A stretch of DNA of 64,000 bases, taken from Glandiceps talaboti (taxonomy: Eukaryota; Hemichordata; Enteropneusta; Spengelidae). Position numbers and translations under genes: made by a program. This document shows, in pieces, positions 37,684 to 50,195 of the stretch (position 1 is the first letter of the stretch; every line of letters begins with the position of its first letter). The notes below the pieces were generated by a model. The model was not told where the DNA came from. It ran no database searches and worked only from the letters and a program-made list of their open reading frames with translations. Location of the stretch: positions 8,415,134 to 8,479,133 of the forward strand of contig NC_135562.1 in the NCBI RefSeq assembly GCF_964340395.1. Reading direction: 5' to 3'.

Positions 37684-37762
37684 TAGACTGTAAGATATGT
37701 CGTGTCGAGGGGTTGATCGATGTGTGATGGTGCCCCGTCATGGCATACCTTAATACAGACTA
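37684..37762. mobile_element. Short MITE, family C (copy 2)
   Basis: tagactgtaagatatg ... ggcatacc-taatacagacta, with interior gttgatcgatgtg and cccgtcatggc matching copy 1 at 9069. Confidence 0.7.
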
Positions 37763-38608
37763 CCTCAGGGGGCTGTGTAACTGAAATCAGGCATACAACT
37801 CTCAATATGTAAAGGTACATATTTTGGACTATCACATCATGATAACCACCAATCAGAAAGGTCTTTTCATACTGGCAACTTTGGCAAATTTATAGCTTCA
37901 CATACCAAAGGATGCAGCCATGTAACAAGCCTCTGTATTGGTCAATATTGTTATTTGCCACCAATCAGATTATGCAATACATTGTCATTTTCCACCAATC
38001 AGATAGGTCATGTGAGGGTGTGCTACATATAGGAAAAACTGGCAATATCTTCAAGGGTTTATAAGCATGGATCTTATGAATATTCAACATTTGGACATGT
38101 ACATGTACAAATGTGTACAAATTGTCTGCCACGGTACAGAAAACCATTTCATTGCCTTCCTTATCATATTACCCACATTGCTGGCAAAGTATATCTTACT
38201 TCTTAGAGACCGAATAACTTGTCTACAGTCTGTTGAACCGGTAGTCTTAAATTAGGTATAACTATTTTCTGATGCATCTCAGCGTGGAGTAAACTAAGTC
38301 TGTAATCCACTCACAGCGGCGGGATGTCAAAAGCTAAATATACACTTTATACTTATTACATTAACTGAACTATACTATAGTCTTAATTGAATTAAACTCA
38401 AGAATGTGAAAGAAATCATTTTGGTACATACCTTTTATGTATTCATAATGTCGACTTTTACCCATTTTTCATAAAACATGGTACTAGCTACGTTTAATAC
38501 TGTATAGTAGTTTAGTGTGTTATATATATTTAATGTTTTTTGTGAATTCGTTTCTGTATGTAGACTCTCAATGATGCATTTTTACATTATTTCATGTCAA
38601 ATATACTA
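37763..38608. other. AT-rich noncoding stretch with three CCAATCAG boxes
   Basis: CCAATCAG lies near 37850, 37962 and 37996, always on the plus strand within 150 bp. No gene recognised. Confidence 0.35.
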
Positions 38609-39064
38609 TTACTACACTACACTACACTGCACTACACTACACTACACTACACTACACTACACTACACTACACTACACTACACTGCACTACACAACACAAC
38701 ACTACACTACACTACACTGCACTACACTACACTACACAACACTACACTACACTACACTACACTACACTACACTACACTACACTACGCTACACTACACTAC
38801 ACTACACAACACTACACTACACTACACTACACTACACTACACCAGTACTATACTGGTACTATACTATATACTATACCATATACTATACTATACTATACTA
38901 TACTATACTATACTATACTATACTATACTATACTATACTATACTACACTACACTACACTACACTACACTACACTACACTGCACTGCACTGCACTGCACTG
39001 CACTACACTAGACTAGACTAGACTAGACTACACTACACTACACTAGACTACACTACACTACACT
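38609..39064. repeat. (CACTA)n pentanucleotide array with variant domains
   Basis: 456 bp of pentamers: CACTA with scattered CACTG and CACAA variants, then a CTATA domain (38851-38943), CACTA again, a CACTG domain (38976-39001), a CTAGA domain (39008-39030) and CACTA. The LHYTT-type frames here are artefacts. Confidence 0.98.
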
Positions 39065-39729
39065 CATAATTACATGTATGTTCATGTGTCCAAAATATTT
39101 ATAACATAAACAGTTTTAATTACAAACATGTATATCATCCCTCAACTTTATAGTAAATATTTTACAAGAACACGAACTTGGATTTTTCAAACACATAACA
39201 TGTATGTATATGTACATGCATAATATAACACCAACAACTTTCATTACAAAACTATACATGTACATGTCCAATGTACAATGTATGTCTTCCCTTCAACTTG
39301 GTTTCAAAAAACTATTCAAATATTTTATGAGAAAATGAAATTAAAACTTTTATGGGTATGAGGCAATCAAATATAAAAATTTGATATAACTGATGGAATT
39401 AAAAACACTTACTTAGATGTAAAATAAATTGATATTACCTTTCGTCATTTTAACTTTTAAAAATGAAAGATGTCAAACACATTTAAAATTTGATATAAAA
39501 GATGATTTGTTGCAATTTAATATTTAAACATTAATTAGTATTCATTATAGCTATAAATACTGCCTATCAAATATGTAAGGTTGATGTGAGAGGTTCCATG
39601 TGTGCACTGGCTATTAAAATGAAATATTGGTCTCAAGCGACACATTTCCTGCAAATTTGTGATATAGAGTGCCAAAGAAGGTCAATTGAAAACAGGCATT
39701 TCAAGATTACTGAAGAAAGGTTGCTCAGA

Positions 39730-40175
39730 GAGCCAAGTTCTACACAAGATGATCACACACATTACTATTATCTGATTATACAGTTAATCATACTATAGAT
39801 GGTTACAAAACATATGCAAATGGTAATTAAGTATGCAAAGTCCTGCAAAGTAGTCACTACATTGTACATGTTGAGATCATTACTAGTTATGAACACCGCG
39901 TTCTACACAAAGATGATGATGCACTTTACTTTACTATGATTATAGTTAATCATAGATGTTACAAAACATATGCAGATAGGGTAATTAATTATGCAAAGCC
40001 TTGTAAATTGGTAACTACAAATGTAACTACATGTATAGTGTACTTGTCAAGGACACTGCTATACATGTAGTTATGAGAGTTCTACATATAATAAAGATGA
40101 TGATAGACATGACTCTAGTTATAGTTATTATTTATGCAGATATGCAAAAAGGGTTATTAAATATGCAAACCACCA
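39730..40175. repeat. About 160-bp degenerate tandem repeat, three copies
   Basis: catatgcaaatggtaatta, catatgcagatagggtaatt and atatgcaaaaagggttatta start the copies near 39811, 39967 and 40131. Each is followed by atgcaaa and preceded by an agatgatgat...ttatagttaatcat-like block. Confidence 0.7.
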
Positions 40176-40187
40176 TGTCTGGCTTCA

Positions 40188-40330
40188 AAGAAGCCTGCTG
40201 TACACTAGGGTGAGGCACTCTGGGAAACAATATCCTGAACATTGTTTGAGCAAGTGCTAAGGAGATGTGAAGCTCTGAACTTGAGTTTATTTTCCAGAAC
40301 ACCTCACTCCAGCATACAGCAGGCTTCTTC
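40188..40330. mobile_element. MITE, family F, 143 bp
   Basis: The left arm agaagcctgctgtacactag and gtgaggcactctggg pairs with the right arm ccagaacacctcactccagc and atacagcaggcttct over about 40 bp. Confidence 0.8.
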
Positions 40331-43300
40331 TAAGCAATGTATATGTACCAATTTTTACAACTGTATTGTAGATTAGTCACACACAGTAAAATTTGTGCAA
40401 AGTACTTCTCTAGGTCCCCTAAGTGTTAAGAAATGCAGCTATGATAAACTCAGTCTCACCTTTCTAAGTCAAATCAACTGTAAAGATAAGTCAGCTGAAA
40501 TTCAACAGAAGTGATGCACTGTTGACACACTGCATAGGAGAACAGAATATGCAAATTAGGTAATTAAATATGGACAACTTAGAACTAATCTTTATACATG
40601 AATCTGTTTTGAATTTTATGAATGAACAGGAAAACAAATGTTCGGGTGTTGGTCACAATATGAAATACTTCTTATTAAACACTATAAATCATGAAAAATA
40701 TGAGATTATTGATGTTTTATTGTATGTATCTCTCCTTCTTTGCCTTCTTTTTATTCTAGAAAATCATTCATGTACAGGTCGCTTTTTGCCATATCTTTGA
40801 CCAGGGTCTGTCATCTCACACTTCCAAAGAAACTGTATTACTTTAGTACATATTTTACAACTTTTTAAAACAACAAATTGCATTATAACTTCTAATTTAA
40901 TCTCTGATCTCAGTATACATGTAGATATGCAAGTAAGTTGAAAAATACTCAAATCCACATTCAGAAGAAAATGTATGCATGTAATAATAATCATTTAGCC
41001 CAGACTTGTCTTGGTATAGAGGGCTACTTGAGATAGTACAGCCATTGCCAGGCTCTAGGCAATAAAGGGTACGCAATATGAAACCAGATATTCCAAAGTG
41101 TTTTTATTAAAATTAAGGGTGGTCAATAGGTAAAATCTGAGCTCTTCTGCTGTTCTACCAGGATTGCCTACAAAAATTGAGACACCAGCTACATAAATCT
41201 ATGCAAATTTAACCTAATTGTACCCTTTTTGTTTAACACCAGGCTTCCTAAACCTTAGCACAAACGCATATCAAATTACAAATTTTTGTCAAGGTACAAT
41301 GTAGTGTAGGGCAAAGACTGTTGGAATGCTGTGAAGAAGAGACATTCCCCTGGTTGAAGACAGGCCTGTCAATTCATCAGCAGTTCTGTCAATGCATCTG
41401 TCAAGGGACCTATAAATTTTAAGCGTCTGACACAAACTTTATTAATACCATGCAACCATTCTATTCACCTGGGATGTCCTATTTTGTATTTCCATCCAAG
41501 ACTGAATATTTTTGCAGCTTTTCTTTCACTTTATTTTCTCCTTTCACATCAGGGAAGACAATCCGATCTATCAATGCAAACCCTATTTCATATTTACCCG
41601 ATTTGTTCACTAATAAAAAGCCATCCATCAATAAAAGCTTGTCTAAATAAATTTGATTTTATAGATTAGAAAGCTGTTCATACCATTTACTATATGATCA
41701 TTGTAATTTTCTTCAAACACATGTAAAGTAGCGTCTTTAGTTTAAAAGTGCAGTATCTCGCAAGCGAATTGTTTTTGTCTACCGAGGTAAATCACATGAC
41801 CTTTGAGGATTTTTTTTGTGTGAATTGGTGCCGATTTTTCAATGATTGTAAAATTGTGATGGTGCCTACATGTATGATAAAATTATGACATTTTTCACTC
41901 TAAATTTACCAAAATTTCCAAGCAGAAGCATTTGATGGAAATTCATAAATTAACTTTTTTAAATTAGGAATTCCTAATTGTGATACATTACTAGGAGAAC
42001 TTTTACTAAAATTTTAACCAATACGCACAACATACTTGTGATAAGCTGAAGGCTTTCGAATACAACCTGGCAATCTTGTCCTGTCAGTCAACTGTTACAT
42101 TACTATCGGCACTAAATGGATATGAAAATGGCTGGCCTTTTCAACTTGTTTCACACCTCAAAGGGCTGAACTATCAGCAGTACATGAATACAAAAACACC
42201 TTGATTTTTGGACACATTTCACACCTCAGCAGACTTTTTGAAATTCCATTACTACGTCATTATTAATTCAAAGCTGCCAATTTTCAGAGAAGAAAATTTG
42301 TCAAAATTGATCATCGCTACGAATTCTCCATAAAGTGAACACATTTTAGAATCAAATCAACGAGTAATAAAAATGTATGTGAAAGTAGGTCAAAGCAATT
42401 ATAAATTTCCAGGCAAATGCTACTACAAAACATCCTTTGTGTTAGATATTTTAATGCACAAAAGATAGTCAATTTTCCGAGGCTTGACCTTAAAAGTAAT
42501 ATCAGTGACGACAATTCTTTTGTGTGACATCAAAAAGCACTGATAAATCAATACCGAATTTTGCACAGTATTGTGTGTATCACTGATACAAAATGATTAT
42601 TAATAACGGCAATAATCCATTGTTCACAGCAAAGTTGAATATTCAACAGCCGTGCACATGGAGAAGAATGCATCGTAAATTAGAGTATCACAAAAGCTTT
42701 CAAAACATACCCAATAGGCATTCATAGAATCGAACAAAGAATGTTAATCTGCAATGCCAGATTAAACTCTACTGTTCCCTTTGGTTCTCTACTGGTGACA
42801 AGAACTTACAGACTGCCAAAATCAATAACATTACTATGTGGTATGTACATGTCAAAATAAATTTATTAGAACTCAACATATTCTTCCTAAAATTTGTGAA
42901 TTTTTTTTTTGTAATTCTGGGAAAATGTGGAAATCTGGAAAATTTACAATTTTTTTACACGTATATATATTTCAATATTTTGAATAGAAAATAACCCTAG
43001 TAAATTGACTAGAAAACATGGTATACATGTATGTATTTGTATGCTTGCCACCTTTATTTAATAATAACATTATTTTTGACACATTTTCCAGATTTGCCTT
43101 CAGCAATCTACTAATGTTATAGCACAAATCACTTAAAATTCTGTGACAGGCTTAAGTATGCCATTATATAATACATGACATTTTTGCCATGAGATTTTCC
43201 AAATACTTGTCAATTAACACTCCCTGTGTAGGAATATTCACTGAATGTCAAGTTGATAATACTGCAACAGTAGTTTTGATTTTTCTGTTCACTTCTTACT

Positions 43301-43391
43301 TTTTACGTCACAATTCGTGCATCTATAGTACTAGTATATACATGCACAAATACCAGTATTAAAGATGGCCATAAGATAGCCACAAAATACA
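40331..43391. other. AT-rich noncoding stretch
   Basis: 3 kb with no coding signal I can support; the short frames at 40570-40800, 40764-40994 and 41450-41669 show no recognisable motif. Confidence 0.4.
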
Positions 43392-43750
43392 TAGTCTTGA
43401 TTACCCAGCCTTTTGCTGCTGGGGCTCTGCCTACGAGACCACTCCATATGAGAATCTGGGTAAACGAGATTTCAAATCGCTCACGCAGGAAGTAAAGATC
43501 AGAGTAGTGCATGCTGGGGAATACTTCACATCCAACATTATAGGCTAACCGATTTAAGTACTTTCGCGACAAGTTATCATTTCCCAAGTGAGTGATACAT
43601 CTAAATTACAACAAATAGGCCTCGTAAGCCCACTTTTTATGACTTGGAAGAAATGTACTGTGTGACCCTGGCGTGTGGTAGTTCCAGACTCTCATCTGGG
43701 TGGTGTTGTAGAAGAGCCCAGAGCAGTAAGAGTCTGGGTAACCCAGACTA
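43392..43750. mobile_element. MITE, family D, about 359 bp
   Basis: The left end TAGTCTTGATTACCCAGCC, then tttgctgctggggctct and gagaatctgggt. The right end is the reverse complement: agagtctgggtaacccagac, with agagcccagagcagtaa and cagactctcatctgggt inside. Arms are about 75 bp. The minus-strand frame at 43303-43587 overlaps it and is not a gene. Confidence 0.8.
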
Positions 43751-44280
43751 ATAAATATTACACTTCTTGCATAACCACAATGAATATGTCATATCCTGTT
43801 TGAAAGTGAGGCGGCTGACCTTGTCATATTTAACTGTTAAGGGTTCCTGATAGCAGAAATGGGCAAATTAGATAAAACTGGGCTTAATTTGCCATATATT
43901 AAATCAACCATACTTTAGTTTGTGAGCCATGGTAAGATGGTCTGTATCTTTCAGCCCCCTTTTTTAAATTCTGTTCTGTGTATTTATGATTTGTTTTGCT
44001 ACATGTCTAGACAAGCTCTGTTTAAAGTTTGTAAGCCTTCCACAAATAATATGAGAATGTGACTATAATTTGAGATTATACATATAATTTGTATTTGTAC
44101 ATGTACCAATGCACCGACGAACTGATGTATGCAAATCTTGTTATGTTGTATTAAACATGGTTAACTATGGACAACTAAAACAGGACTTTGTTTGAGTGAA
44201 TTAACTTACATTGTCATTATTTGTATTATTGAACATGAGGTCATTGTCTGTTGGTGTGTGAAAACATGTGCATATGTATA

Positions 44281-44335
<55 letters not shown>

Positions 44336-44354
44336 GTCTGTCTCTCTGTGTGTC
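44281..44354. repeat. (TGTC)n microsatellite
   Basis: About 15 units with tctc interruptions at the right end. Confidence 0.96.
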
Positions 44355-44929
44355 TCAGTTCCCTGTATAGGTGTGGTGCATGTACATTGTAAGTACTTCA
44401 TCTAGGTCTCATTCAGCTGTATCTGTCTTTGAAATTAGGTTATTTGTAAGTACTGCAGAGTTATAAAGAGCGCAAGTTCTAATTATGGCCTCACTTTATG
44501 GTGATATTTTGCACAAAGGAACAGGAAATACATGTCCTACAACTGGCACGGATATCTGTGACAGCAAAAAATGAACAACAATAATATAAAATTTAAATCT
44601 AATACCCTAACGCCGTCTGTCAGTGTAGCATATCCAATTTTTATACTTGAGTACTTGTGATATGTCACTTCTAATACTACAATGGATATGGTATAGTCTG
44701 GATGAGAAACTTGAGTATCATGTTGTCTTTTATGACATGATGTTAGGCCCTTTGAGGTTCTCTTTGCAACAATGGCAGCCACAGCCTCTTGACTGCTGGA
44801 TGTAAATGTATAATGAACTGCCTTATCAACGTTGAGGAAAGTCTTGCCCTATATTTCATTCCTAATGGAGTACCAACAAGATAGCAATGATTAAGGAAAT
44901 GTTAGCTAAGACATGGCTGAGATGTCAAT

Positions 44930-45800
44930 ACCAAGTACATGTACTTAGGGCATGTGTATGGCAACATATCTCACCAGCATCATGTATATGTCACTATACA
45001 TCTCACCGAGTGCACTGGATATTTCCTATGATATTGCCTGTGGTTGCATCAAAGTGCTTATCTCATGAAGTTGACAGGATATCTCATAGTATGACGTTCT
45101 TAATGGTTTCCCAATGTTAGTTACAAAATGTACCTCACCTAGTTAAGATGATATTTCACCATATGACACAGCATGGCTGTTATCACACCATGTGGACAGG
45201 ATACATGTTTTTGTATGTCATACTGTGATATATTCCCCATCGTTTCTTCAAAGCAGATGTACTTATTTGACCAATGCAAGTTGCACATGGCATGATATTT
45301 TGAGCATTTCTACATGTATATTTCCTTTGAAGCTGCCTATGGTTTCAGCTTGGTTGTTATTCAACATTGTTGTTATCTCACTAAGTTGACAGGATATTTC
45401 ATGCTATGACGCTGTCTATAGTTGTTAGTCAGCATCGTTGTTATTTCACTATTAAAGTTGACAGGAGATTTGTGCTACATGTATGACTTTGCCTTAAATG
45501 GTTTCACTATGGCAATTATCTAATCAAGTGGGCAGGATATGTCATATTTTTATGTTGCCTATGATTTCACCAACATACATTGTACTTAATTCACCACATG
45601 GACACAGTATTTCACAATATGTACAATGTTGCCCATGGTTTCACCAAGGTGCAAAATGTACAATGTAGAATTCCACCATGCTGACATGATATTTCATATC
45701 ACTATGATGTATGACATTGCCTATGGTTTCACCAAGTCATCTGACCACATGGACAGGAAATTTCATATTAGGATACTGTCTATACTTTAACCAAGATTGC
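44930..45800. repeat. Degenerate minisatellite, unit about 60-120 bp
   Basis: gacaggatatttcat-type cores recur near 45072, 45194, 45386, 45455, 45532, 45597, 45682 and 45751. Most are followed by ctatgacg or tatgatgt and then ttgcctatggtttcaccaa. Confidence 0.75.
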
Positions 45801-45968
45801 TATCACATGTTTATCAGCTGAAAATCATAACTAAATGCTCAATCTATTGGGTTATAAATAAGCCAACCAAAATCAGTAAACATATTTTAAACATTTGCAC
45901 AGACTTTTCTTATCTATTGTGCTAATTTTTATATTGATTTTTATATTGATATTGATATGACATTAGCA

Positions 45969-46023
45969 TACACACACACATACACACATACATACACAGA
46001 CACACAGACACACACACACATAC
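45969..46023. repeat. (CA)n microsatellite, imperfect
   Basis: cacaca run with tacaca and cagaca interruptions. Confidence 0.9.
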
Positions 46024-46739
46024 TTATACACATACATGTACAAGGGCACAACACAATTTCATTTCTTGTACTAGCACCAAAGTTATCAGTGTAAATAAAC
46101 GGATTGCCAAGGAAAATTATCCTTTTAGTATTTGTACAGATAGTAGAAAAACAAACATTGTCAATTTTTGACATATCTATTTTCACCACTAATGGAATAT
46201 AGAGGAAAGAGGCTTTCAACTGGTATTTGATTTAATGTGTTCTGAAATGCTTCTTTTATACTATAGTACTACTACAGAAACACATTATTTGAAAACTATA
46301 TATATGTACGTACCAATGAAGTGTTACCTTTCTCTACGATATTTTTGAACATTATGTACAAAGCCATTTTTCACATGGGTATGACTGTCTATCCAAATTT
46401 GTGGTAGAAGATATTTATTATCAAATTCATAAATTTGGCCTGGTGCTTTCCTGTTGTCAATATCAAATGTGGTAATTTTTTGTAACTATGTATGTGTGTA
46501 ACTGTATGTACGTACATATGTGCATGTGTTTATGGAAAACATTGAGGTTCTCTACCTTACTACAACATTTTCAAATTCCTTGAGAAACTGGTAATACTTC
46601 TCTTGAAATAAATATTGAAAAACCTACAACCTGACAACAGTGGGTTTGATAAAATAGCCAACCAGATGGTTTGTCATCATTGTTGAATTAGTCACACTTG
46701 AACAGCCTCATACACTATCAACTATTATTAAACCATCAG

Positions 46740-47990
46740 CCTATTATTTCCTCACTAATGTGGAAAATATTGACTGCTGCAAGGAAAGAACAGACACATG
46801 TCCAGGTCTACTAGCAAATGATGGGAATTTATGACTGTAATCTGTATTCTACATTGATATCTGATTATGATCAAAAACAAATATAACATGGAATCAGGAG
46901 TCACACATGGTAAATAATCAATTCCTTATTTTACCATTATCCTGGAAAATATTGATTGTTACGAGCAAAGAACAGACATGTGACCGGATCTACCAACAAT
47001 TTATGGCTACAAACTGAAATCCAAACCAAACATCTCCTGAAGGATAAGCTTTGAAAGTACAACAAAATCAGTATTAACATGTATAAAATACCATCATTAT
47101 TTCCAACTAATGTGAGGAAAGATCTTTGCCGGTAGAAAACAGACACATGTCCAGGTATAGCAACAATTTATACAAATTTATGGTTGCAATCTGATAATGA
47201 ACATCAATATCTGACCGAATAAATATTTAATACTATAATAGCCAGGCTATTACTGTTATTTCCCACTTATACATGTACATTGATGTGAGGACTGACTATT
47301 GCCCACAGAGACCACATGTCCAGGCCTACCAATAATTACATGTATACAAAGTCCTGTTTACGATCTGAAAATTACACCAACCAGCTGAAAAAGGATAAAC
47401 CGAAATAATATAACGAAACCAGAAATAACACTCATCTGTAAGTATAACTACTATTTCCACTAATATAAAATGGAATGATGCTTGCCAGCAGAAAACAGAC
47501 ACATGTCGAGGTTAGTAGTAATTTATGCAAATTTGTGGTTATAATCTGAAATCTCCATCAACATCTGACAACAGGGGTAATAAACGTAAAATGAAACAAT
47601 TCAGGCAAATTGTGCCAGTAATAGCACCTGCCAAGCTATTATTAAGAGAAGGATTGACTTTTGCCAGCACAGACACATGTCCAGGTCGAACAGCAAATTA
47701 TGCAAAATTAGTATAGTTTAATCTGACTTCTTAATCAAAGTCTGGTCGTATCTACACAACTAATCTTTTGCCATCACAGAACAGACACATGTCCAGGTCG
47801 AACAGCAAATTATGCAAATTAGTATAGTTTAATCTGACTTCTTAACCAAAGTCTGGTCATATCTACACAAACAACTATTTTAATCTTTTAATCTTTTGCC
47901 ATCACAGAACAGACACATGTCCAGGTCTAGCAGCAAATTATGCAAATTAGTTTACTATAATCTGACATATAATCTGATTTGATATTCCAT
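46740..47990. repeat. About 170-bp tandem repeat, eight copies
   Basis: The core acagacacatgtccaggt ends its CATG at 46800, 46980, 47149, 47318, 47504, 47679, 47791 and 47919 (spacings 180, 169, 169, 186, 175, 112, 128). It is preceded by ttgccagcagaaa and followed by agcaa-ttatgcaaatt and aatctga. The last three units are shortened and most similar to each other. Confidence 0.9.
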
Positions 47991-48190
47991 TACAGGTTAT
48001 AACAGAAGAGTGGGTACCATCGAATGATTAATTTTAAAACAAAAGTACTAATTTGCTTAACAAAGTAATCTTTTGTTTATTTTATTTTACACTCTACCAT
48101 TATATTAATTACTGGGATAAAACTTTACAAGTCTCACTAATATCCAGGTGTTATTACATTACTTTTACCATATACATGATAATAATACTT

Positions 48191-48207
48191 GCATGCATGC
48201 ATGCATG
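48191..48207. repeat. (GCAT)n
   Basis: gcatgcatgcatgcatg. Confidence 0.9.
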
Positions 48208-48473
48208 TAGATGGATTTTTCTGGTATCATAATAAAACTGTATCATATTCTATTATCTGTATAAATTTGGTAAGTACAGTAATCAAACAGATTAAATTAT
48301 CTTGATGCCCTGTTTTTATAATGAATGGGAAGCTATGTGTACAAAATGTACATGTATGTATGCCTCTATGAACAACTAGTCATAAAACCTTGCCAACAAT
48401 TCTGAACATACACGAAACATAAATTTTACCCATTTCCTTCTTCTTCACGTCAAAGGTCATGATACCTTAACAC

Positions 48474-48843
48474 TAGTCTAGTTCCTATACGACGTGTTAT
48501 GATTACTATGATCATCTCCACTCAAGTCTAGGGAAAGCTGTTATTCTAGCACACAAATCTGTGCTACCCCAGACTGTGTTCATATAAATGTGATAACTTT
48601 ATCACGTCCCCACATGATTTTAGTTTCAAGAGGTGAAATCCGGTTAAAGAGCAATTGTCTACAGGAACTAACCAATTGCAACAGCCTGTCAATTTGTGAT
48701 GGATTACTACTGACGCGTGTCGTTTACCCTTCGCCCAGCAGAGGGTAGCACAGATTTTTGTGCTAGAATAACGATTTTCCTTATATGTGAGTGGAGATGA
48801 TCGTAGTAATGATATCGTAACACGTCGCATAGAAACTAGACTA
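48474..48843. mobile_element. MITE, family B (copy 3, best preserved)
   Basis: The left arm tagtctagttcctatacg, acgtgttatgattactatga and tcatctccactca pairs with the right arm tgagtggagatgatcgtagt, aacacgtcgcatagaaacta and gacta over about 60 bp. Internal ttattctagcacacaaatct is complemented by agatttttgtgctagaataa, so the fold extends further. Noncoding, 370 bp. Confidence 0.9.
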
Positions 48844-50060
48844 CCTCAACACAGACACTGCCTGTGTGATTCTTATTCTCCATGTACTTTCTCTGTTACA
48901 TGTCTGTAAAGCTAAATAAAGACACTGGTATGATGTAGAAACACTTCGACAACATACATGTACATACATGTACAAGTAGGGTACCTGTAAAAAACCATTC
49001 TGATGGCACAAAACATTAACAATAGTACGGCACAGTCCATGTCATTATTCACCATATGAACAGGTGATGAGTGGAAGTGACAGTCTTCTACATCCATTGA
49101 CAGCCACACCTTATCAATTTCCTCACCTTGTCATCTAATTCATCATTTTGCGTCTTTACAGGAAACTGAAATTGTGTCGAAAACCATTACGTGATTTTAT
49201 TAGCCATGTTATCGAAACATTCTTTTTCAACCACAAGTTTATTGACAATTATCAACAAAAGTAGTTACTATTTTATTACCAGAACTTAAAAATAAGAGTT
49301 GTTGTCATGACAACCATTACATTTTGACCCCATCACTTAAATAGCAATACTCATGATTTTAGTTACATCTTCATTTGAATGGCTTCAGTACATTTATGAT
49401 ATCATAAAAAGTTGGTGAATATGAGATTTATAGCTGCGTTTTTAAAGTTTAAATTCTAATCATATGTAGAATGCACACATTCATAATTAACAGCTATTAT
49501 GTGGCACACTGTCTGGGGGAAACACAAGTCTCATGCATATGATTTAATAGATGAATGGAAGGCAGTGTTTATTGCTGTATTCAATCTTGCCGGGAGCTGG
49601 AATAATTCCTGCAAGATAGGCTCAACTGGAATCCCAGGTGTACATACTTTAGAAGTCAATCTGTTCAAATAAATATGTTACTATATGTATAGGCAATAAA
49701 AACTGTCTCTTTTGATCATTACGTGTACCTGTGCAGTGATGAAATACTGTTTAATTACAGAGAGGCTTACTTTATTGGAGGTGTTATTATATTCAAGTTG
49801 TGCATGGTTTTGAAAATAGCATTTTGCATAGCCCGAAGTAAAGTAATATAATGTCCAGATTGGGTACAGTGTAGGAATATGGGTTGCAGGCATTTCAAGG
49901 CCCCAAGGTTTGTAAAGCAATTGATCAATGCATAATGCAGGTCGAAGTGTTGTACAGTGCTACGAATATACCTACATTTGTATATGCAAATATGTACATT
50001 TTGGAGAGCGCAAAGAGTATATATATGGATATGCATGATTGATCAAATGGTTCATGTGGA
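48844..50060. other. AT-rich noncoding stretch
   Basis: Short minus-strand frames only; nothing recognised. Confidence 0.4.
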
Positions 50061-50195
50061 CTGTTCACTGAACACAGACTTCACTAAACATGACTGTCCA
50101 CTAACACAATGTTCTATGATGTACTACACAAAACTGTCCACTAATCATGACTGTCCACTAAACATGACTGTCTAAGATGTACTAAACACACTAAA
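50061..50195. repeat. Short direct repeats gactgtccactaa
   Basis: catgactgtccactaa or variants occur at about 50088, 50132, 50148 and 50164 with gatgtacta between. Confidence 0.6.

Noticed and set aside
38517-39016. 140-164 codon LHYTT frames
   Set aside because: Product of the CACTA pentamer array, which stays open in more than one frame because its units contain no stops there.
43303-43587. 94-codon minus-strand frame
   Set aside because: It lies mostly over the family D MITE and has no recognisable domain.
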